Origin: Betaproteobacteria bacterium
GTDB lineage: Bacteria > Pseudomonadota > Gammaproteobacteria > Burkholderiales > Burkholderiaceae_C
Length of the DNA: 9,830 nt
Reading direction: 5' to 3'
NCBI GenBank assembly: GCA_005884255.1
Contig: VBDL01000149.1
Coordinates: forward strand, 1 to 9,830
Position 1 is the first letter of the stretch, and every line of letters starts with the position of its first letter. The notes beneath the pieces are model-generated. The model had not been told where the DNA came from and ran no database searches. It was given only the letters and a program-made list of their open reading frames with translations. Of this stretch, positions 5,912 through 9,830 are shown piece after piece. The position numbers and the translations under genes were made by a program.

Positions 5912-7459
5912 GTGGAAACGCTGATCCAGACCGCGCTCGACGCCGACGGCGTGCTGCTCGCCACGATCGACATGCCGGGGCGGACGATGAACGTCTTCTC
6001 GGCCGGGCTGATGGATGCGCTGGATGCGCTGATGAACCACGTGGACAGCGATCCCACTGTGCGCAGCGTCGTGCTCACCTCCGGCAAGCCGAGCTTTCTG
6101 GCCGGTGCGGATCTCGCGATGGTGCGCGGCTACTGCGACGCCGGCGAGACGATGAACGCCGAGCAGATGTTCGCGATGTGCGGCCGGCTCGGTCGCCAGC
6201 TGGTGCGGCTCGAAGCGTCGGCCAAGCCGTGGGTCGCTGCCGTCAATGGCCTCGCGCTCGGCGGCGGGCTCGAGCTGGCGATGGCCTGCCGCACGCGTCT
6301 CGTCGCCGACGATCCGAAGATCCAGCTCGGGCTTCCCGAGGTGCGTCTCGGCCTGCTGCCTGGCGCGGGCGGCACGCAGCGCCTGCCGCGCTTCGTCGGC
6401 TTCGAGCTCGGCATGGACATGCTGCTCAGCGGCCGGCCGATCGACCCGGCCGTCGCCGTCCAGGCCGGCCTGTTCGAGCGTGTCGTGCCGGCGGCGCAGC
6501 TGGTTGCCGAAGCGAAGGCATCGGCGCGCAAGCTGGAGGGCACTTCTCACGACCCGGCGAAGAAGTTCGGTCATCTCGCGTTGGCCGACGTGCCGGCGCA
6601 CAGCGCCGAGGTGGCACGCGCCATCGCGCTGAAGCATGGTGTGAGTCCGACCGACTTCGAGCTCTATCCCGCCTACAGCGCGATCGTCGACAGCGTGCTG
6701 CTCGGCGCGCGTCAAGCGCTCGCCGAAGGCACCGACACCGAGATGCGGCAGTTCCTGCGGCTGATGTTCTCGCCGGTGGCAGGCAACATGGTGCGCACGC
6801 TGTTCCTCGAGCGCCAGCGCGCGGACCGCGAGCTCGCGCCACCGCAAGGGCTGCGCATCGAGAAGGTCAGCGCGGGCCCGATCTCGCCGGCACGCTCGGC
6901 GTGGACCACGTCGCTCGGCAAGGCGAAGCTCGCGGTCGACGAGGACATCACGCTGCCTGCCGACACGAGCGAGCTGCTCGACAACCGCGGCGCGCGCCAC
7001 CGACTGGCGGCGCGCGTGCTGGCCGACGCGGCCGGCGGACACGAGCCCGAGGGCGCGTTCGCCGTGCTGACGCCGAACGGACCTTTCGGCAACGTGTTGG
7101 AAATCGTCGGCGCCGACGATGCGTGCGCCGCAGCACTGGCCGCGCTCGGACAGCGGCTGCGTGCGCTGCCCTACCGCACGCAGGCGAGGACCAGCATGCT
7201 GCTCGCCCAGGCGAGCGCGGACCGCGACGATGCCGACGCCCAGGCGCTGGCCGCACTGAGCCGCGCGGCGACCACGCCCACCGGCGACACCGACTTCTAC
7301 GACGTGGCGGCCTGTGTCGCCGGCGTGACGCCGCTGTGGAGCGGCGGCCCGTTCACGCATTCCTGGCGCGAGCATGCACGACTCGCGCCGCGTTTCGATG
7401 CGGCGCAATCCGCGGCGTGGACTCGCATCGAGCCGGTGTTGCGAAAGGCCCGCCCTTGA
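5912..7459 (+). CDS. FadJ/HADHA-like enoyl-CoA hydratase with a degenerate C-terminal dehydrogenase half
   Basis: 515 residues against about 715 for a complete FadJ-type alpha chain. Residues 1 to about 190 form a crotonase domain with PSFLAGADLAMV, NGLALGGGLELAMAC (Glu121) and LPEVRLGLLPGAGGTQRLP (Glu143). Both catalytic glutamates are present, so (S)-3-hydroxyacyl-CoA-forming hydration is likely. Residues of about 190-305 match the helical linker of multifunctional alpha chains, ending TLFLERQRAD. The 3-hydroxyacyl-CoA dehydrogenase part should begin there, but no GxGxxG nucleotide motif follows. Two relics suggest decay rather than replacement: TPNGPFGNVLEIVG (about 386-399) resembles the FFSPVEKMPLVEI block, and GVTPLWSGGPF (about 471-481) resembles the GFPRWRGGP block near the FadJ C-terminus. 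The start is GTG with GGAGA upstream, 14 nt after badI. The BadH-like SDR may supply the missing dehydrogenase step. Confidence 0.83.
   Translation: METLIQTALDADGVLLATIDMPGRTMNVFSAGLMDALDALMNHVDSDPTVRSVVLTSGKPSFLAGADLAMVRGYCDAGETMNAEQMFAMCGRLGRQLVRLEASAKPWVAAVNGLALGGGLELAMACRTRLVADDPKIQLGLPEVRLGLLPGAGGTQRLPRFVGFELGMDMLLSGRPIDPAVAVQAGLFERVVPAAQLVAEAKASARKLEGTSHDPAKKFGHLALADVPAHSAEVARAIALKHGVSPTDFELYPAYSAIVDSVLLGARQALAEGTDTEMRQFLRLMFSPVAGNMVRTLFLERQRADRELAPPQGLRIEKVSAGPISPARSAWTTSLGKAKLAVDEDITLPADTSELLDNRGARHRLAARVLADAAGGHEPEGAFAVLTPNGPFGNVLEIVGADDACAAALAALGQRLRALPYRTQARTSMLLAQASADRDDADAQALAALSRAATTPTGDTDFYDVAACVAGVTPLWSGGPFTHSWREHARLAPRFDAAQSAAWTRIEPVLRKARP
7443..7448 (+). promoter_or_regulatory. 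Ribosome binding site GAAAGG fixing a TTG start in a TTGA overlap
   Basis: GAAAGG lies 7 nt before the TTG at 7456, which overlaps the preceding gene's TGA by 4 bases. The in-frame ATG at 7483 has no comparable site and would cut off the conserved SRIG segment. Confidence 0.62.
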
Positions 7460-7911
7460 CCGACCGCAGCCGCATCGGCCACATGACCGCGCCGACGACG
7501 CATGCCGTCGACGCCTGGCGCGTCAAGCTGTTCTGCCAGGCGATCGGCGAGACCGATCCGGTGTTCCACGATGCCGCTGCCGCGCGCCGAGCGGGCCACC
7601 GGGCCTGCCCGGTGCCGCCGACCTTCCTCAAAGCGCTCGAGAGCGAGCATCAGAGCGGCGCCGCGCTGATGAAGCTGCTCGATGTGCCGATGACCGGCGT
7701 GCTGCATGCCGAGCAGCGCTTCGAGTTCGAGTCGCCGGTGCACGTGGGCGACACGGTCGAGATTTCGCGCACCGTCGCCGAGATCTTCGACAAGCGCGGC
7801 GGCGCGATGACCTTCATCGTCGTCGACTCGCACTTTCGTGTGGCCGGCCAGGCGGTGGCGTCTGCGCGGCAGACGATCGTCGTGCGCAACAGCATGCCGG
7901 CGGCCGCATGA
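7456..7911 (+). CDS. FAS1-DH/MaoC_N-type hot-dog hydratase subunit
   Basis: 151-residue single hot-dog protein of the MaoC-like N-terminal (FAS1 dehydratase region) family. Typical features are the SRIG segment near the start, VKLFCQAIGETDPVFHD, CPVPPTFLKAL, HAEQRFEFESPVHVGDTVEI and GGAMTFIVVDSHFR. The Gly-Asp-x-Asn-Pro-x-x-His hydratase motif is not present in full here (IGETDPVFHD). Single-domain members of this type commonly act as the structural or substrate-binding half of a heterodimeric (R)-specific hydratase, as in HadA of HadAB. The TTG start at 7456 overlaps the upstream stop as TTGA, and the gene's own stop overlaps the next start as ATGA, so all three genes look translationally coupled. 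It probably pairs with the 7908-8312 product. The family is clear; the acyl-CoA substrate is unknown. Confidence 0.85.
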   Translation: MTDRSRIGHMTAPTTHAVDAWRVKLFCQAIGETDPVFHDAAAARRAGHRACPVPPTFLKALESEHQSGAALMKLLDVPMTGVLHAEQRFEFESPVHVGDTVEISRTVAEIFDKRGGAMTFIVVDSHFRVAGQAVASARQTIVVRNSMPAAA

Positions 7912-8312
7912 CGGACGCGCGCTGCCCAGCAACGCTGGAGCTTTCGCTGGGGCCCATCACCGCGGTCGACCTCGCGCTCTACGCCGCGGCGTCAGGCGAC
8001 CTGAACCCGCTGCACCTCGATGCCGAAGTCGCACGCGCGGCCGGCTTCCAGCGTCCGATCGCGCATGGCATGCGAACGATGGCCTGTGCGGGCCGGCTCT
8101 TCACCAGCCGGTTCGGGGCGACGGCGCTGCGTGCACTCGACACACGCTTCGTCGGCACGGCCAAGCTCGGCGATTCGCTGCTGCTGCGCGCGACGCTCGC
8201 CGCGGCGGGAGACAGCACCGCGGACTATGCGCTGAGCGTGCAGACCTCGGACGGCGTGTCGGTCGCCACCGGCAACGCGCGCGTCGCGCTCACCGCCGAT
8301 CGCGCCGAGTGA
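7908..8312 (+). CDS. MaoC-type (R)-specific enoyl-CoA hydratase, catalytic hot-dog subunit
   Basis: 134-residue single hot-dog protein of the MaoC-like family. The hydratase-2 signature is intact: ASGDLNPLHLDAEVARAAGF, with the probable catalytic pair Asp31 and His36, followed by PIAHGMRTM. Enzymes with this motif hydrate trans-2-enoyl-CoA to (R)-3-hydroxyacyl-CoA. The start codon overlaps the upstream stop as ATGA, which fits a stoichiometric heterodimer with the upstream FAS1-DH-like subunit, in the manner of HadA/HadB or ChsH-type pairs. Its (R)-product would suit the MFE-2-type SDR of the divergent arm rather than a FadJ-type dehydrogenase. The substrate is not evident. Length is normal for a single-domain subunit and nothing looks truncated. 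Confidence 0.87.
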   Translation: MTDARCPATLELSLGPITAVDLALYAAASGDLNPLHLDAEVARAAGFQRPIAHGMRTMACAGRLFTSRFGATALRALDTRFVGTAKLGDSLLLRATLAAAGDSTADYALSVQTSDGVSVATGNARVALTADRAE

Positions 8313-8319
8313 TCAGGCC

Positions 8320-9558
8320 ATGAAGCGACTCAGCGACGCTCTGCATCCAGGCGCAAGGGTGTTCGTCCCCGGCGTCAGCGGCGAATCGGCGCTGTGGATC
8401 GACGACCTGCGCGCCGACCCGGAGCGTGCGCGCGGCGTGCACTTCATCGGCGTGCAGTTCCCCGGCATCGACAGCGCCGACTACCTCGCGCTGCATTCCG
8501 ACACGCGGCTGACCGCCTTCTTCATGTCGCCGGCGGTGCGCGAAGGCATCCGGCAGGGCCGCGCCGAGTTGCTGGCGCTCGACTACCCCGGCATCGCGCG
8601 CCATCTGCGCGACATGCCGCCGGTCGACGTCGCGGTCGCGCAGCTGAGCCTGCCCGATGCCGACGGCTATTGCAGCGCAGGGCTTGCCAGCGATTTCGTG
8701 CCGCTGGTCTGGGACCGCGCTGTGCGGCGTGTCGCGCATCTGAACCCGCGCCTGCCATGCACACGGGGCAGCTTTCGCGTCCACATGTCGACGCTGGACA
8801 TCGCGGTCGAGGCCGACGCACCGCTGCTCGAATACACCGAAGCGGCAGGCGGTCCGGTCGAGGCACGCATCGGGGCGCACATCGCCGGCCTGGTTCGCGA
8901 CGGCGACACGCTGCAGTTCGGCGTCGGCTCGGTGCCGTCGGCGCTGGCGTCGTCGCTCGCTTCACACCGCGGGCTGAAGCTGCACAGCGGCATGGTGTCG
9001 CCGTCTTTGCAAAGCCTGTGGGAGGCCGGCGCACTCGACCGCGACGCGCGCATCACGACCGGCGTGGCGCTGGGACCGGCGTCCTTCCATGGCTTCGTCG
9101 CCGAGCAGCCGAACCTCTGGTTCACCGATGTCGCGCACACGCACGACATGGGCGCGATCGCCGCGATCCCGCGCTTCGTCGCCATCAACAGCGCGGTCGA
9201 GGTCGATCTGTTCGGCCAGGTCAATTCCGAGCGTGCCGGCGGCACGATCCAGGCCGGCGCCGGTGGGCTGCCGGCGTTCGCGCAAGGCGCGCTCGCCTCG
9301 GCCGGCGGGCAGTCGATGATCTGCCTGACATCGACCGCGCGCGGCGGCAGCGTGTCGCGCATCGCCGCGGCGCTCGGCGACAAGGCGCTGTGCACGCTCC
9401 CGCGCTATCTGGCGGACGTGGTCGTCACCGAGCACGGCGTCGCGCAGCTGCGCGGGCTGGGCATGGACGCACGCGCCGCGGCACTGATCTGCATCGCCGC
9501 GCCCGAGCACCGCGACGCACTCGCGGCGCGATGGGACACGGTGCGGCGCACGCTCTAA
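8320..9558 (+). CDS. 4-hydroxybutyrate/acetyl-CoA transferase-family protein with atypical active site
   Basis: 412-residue member of the acetyl-CoA hydrolase/4-hydroxybutyrate CoA-transferase family, which moves CoA between acyl groups and free acids through a glutamyl-CoA thioester. Family blocks are GARVFVPG, FFMSPAVREGI, LPDADGYCSAG, LQFGVGSVPSAL (about 205-216), INSAVEVDLFGQVNSE (289-304), a weakened GGxxDFxxGA loop (GGLPAFAQGA), and VVVTEHGVAQLRG. The catalytic glutamate of the clostridial enzyme (Glu238, in HSEM) falls at Gly224 here (LHSGMVSP), and the usual SDG after it reads SPS. The protein may therefore be a hydrolase, use another residue, or be inactive. It starts 7 nt after the MaoC-type gene behind a weak AGG and is the last gene of the operon. 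If active, it could recycle CoA from a ring-cleavage product or free a beta-keto acid for the BKACE. Confidence 0.85.
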   Translation: MKRLSDALHPGARVFVPGVSGESALWIDDLRADPERARGVHFIGVQFPGIDSADYLALHSDTRLTAFFMSPAVREGIRQGRAELLALDYPGIARHLRDMPPVDVAVAQLSLPDADGYCSAGLASDFVPLVWDRAVRRVAHLNPRLPCTRGSFRVHMSTLDIAVEADAPLLEYTEAAGGPVEARIGAHIAGLVRDGDTLQFGVGSVPSALASSLASHRGLKLHSGMVSPSLQSLWEAGALDRDARITTGVALGPASFHGFVAEQPNLWFTDVAHTHDMGAIAAIPRFVAINSAVEVDLFGQVNSERAGGTIQAGAGGLPAFAQGALASAGGQSMICLTSTARGGSVSRIAAALGDKALCTLPRYLADVVVTEHGVAQLRGLGMDARAAALICIAAPEHRDALAARWDTVRRTL

Positions 9559-9597
9559 AGGCGCCGCAATCCAGGGCGAACGCTGGGAGGTGACCGT

Positions 9598-9830
9598 CTA
9601 CGCGATCCGGATCAACCGCTTCCCCAAGTTCTCCCCGCGGTACAAGCCCGCGATCGCGTCCGGTGCGTGCTCGATTCCGTCCAGCACATCCTCCAGATAC
9701 GTCAACCGCCCCTCGCGCAGCCACTGCGCCAGATCGCGCCGCGCCGCAGCGTAGTGATCCGCATGATCGAAGATCACGAAGCCCTGCATCCGCGCACGCT
9801 TGACGAGCAGATGCCGCTCGACACGCGGGC
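9598..9830 (-). CDS. MDR-family NADP-dependent oxidoreductase (CurA/quinone-reductase type), C-terminal part
   Basis: About 77 C-terminal residues are visible of a family that usually runs to about 330-345; the rest lies right of the window, so this is a truncation by the edge. The sequence (MQGFVIFDHADHYAAARRDL, then AQWLREGRLTYLEDVLDGIE, and a GLYRGENLGKRLIRIA ending) matches the C-terminus of the zinc-free medium-chain reductase group that includes curcumin/dihydrocurcumin reductase CurA and plant-type 2-alkenal reductases. These use NADPH to reduce activated carbon-carbon double bonds. It converges on the catabolic operon with 39 bp between stops, so it is a separate transcription unit. 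Any role in the same pathway, such as reducing an enone intermediate, is speculation. Confidence 0.85.
   Translation of the reverse strand, partial: PRVERHLLVKRARMQGFVIFDHADHYAAARRDLAQWLREGRLTYLEDVLDGIEHAPDAIAGLYRGENLGKRLIRIA

Noticed and set aside
5819..7408. A 529-codon minus-strand open frame opposite the FadJ-like gene.
   Set aside because: No domain or motif is recognisable. The opposite strand has an intact crotonase domain with both catalytic glutamates.
9199..9201. Glu294 in INSAVEVDL as the catalytic glutamate of the CoA-transferase-family protein.
   Set aside because: As I recall the clostridial 4-hydroxybutyrate CoA-transferase, this position is Gln there (LQVDF) and the catalytic Glu lies earlier, in HSEM. 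The site that matters here is Gly224.
9571..9587. Possible terminator hairpin (CCAG, 8-nt loop, CTGG) between the convergent CoA-transferase-like and MDR genes.
   Set aside because: The stem is 4-5 bp with no T run on either strand. I see no convincing terminator in this 39-bp gap.

Overview
The window is a GC-rich (about 70 % by eye), densely packed catabolic gene cluster with no RNA genes, mobile elements, CRISPR arrays or long non-coding stretches. Gene content, overlapping starts and frequent TTG/GTG starts fit a high-GC proteobacterium. I would guess a betaproteobacterium (Burkholderiales or Rhodocyclales type), but no phylogenetic marker is present, so this is inference.

Layout. The short left arm (minus strand) holds an MFE-2-type short-chain dehydrogenase (542-1456) followed by the N-terminal part of a beta-keto acid cleavage enzyme (BKACE, DUF849) that runs off the left edge. 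A 139-bp divergent control region (1457-1595) separates it from a right arm of eight plus-strand genes with gaps of 40 bp or less or 4-bp overlaps. In order these are: an HMG-CoA-synthase-like/DUF35 fusion, an SCP-x-type thiolase, a BadH-like dehydrogenase, a BadI-like ring hydrolase, a FadJ-like crotonase whose dehydrogenase half is degenerate, two small hot-dog (MaoC-type) hydratase subunits, and a CoA-transferase-family protein. A convergent quinone-oxidoreductase-type MDR protein enters from the right edge.

How they may work together (inference). The BadH/BadI pair points to an alicyclic CoA-thioester. A 2-hydroxycyclohexanecarboxyl-CoA-like ring is oxidised to the 2-oxo compound, then cleaved hydrolytically to a pimelyl-CoA-like dicarboxylate. 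The other genes supply modified beta-oxidation: hydration (crotonase for the S route, hot-dog pair for the R route), (R)-3-hydroxyacyl-CoA oxidation (MFE-2-like SDR), and carbon-carbon cleavage (thiolase with its HMGCS-DUF35 partner, or BKACE acting on a free beta-keto acid). No acyl-CoA ligase, acyl-CoA dehydrogenase, transporter or regulator lies in the window. The substrate is therefore unknown; cyclohexane carboxylates, hydroaromatic acids and cyclic terpenoid acids are candidates.

The most unusual points are three apparently altered enzymes in one operon. The HMGCS-like domain has no cysteine in its first 218 residues. The FadJ-like protein has lost its NAD-binding motif. The CoA-transferase homologue has glycine where the catalytic glutamate of 4-hydroxybutyrate CoA-transferase sits.
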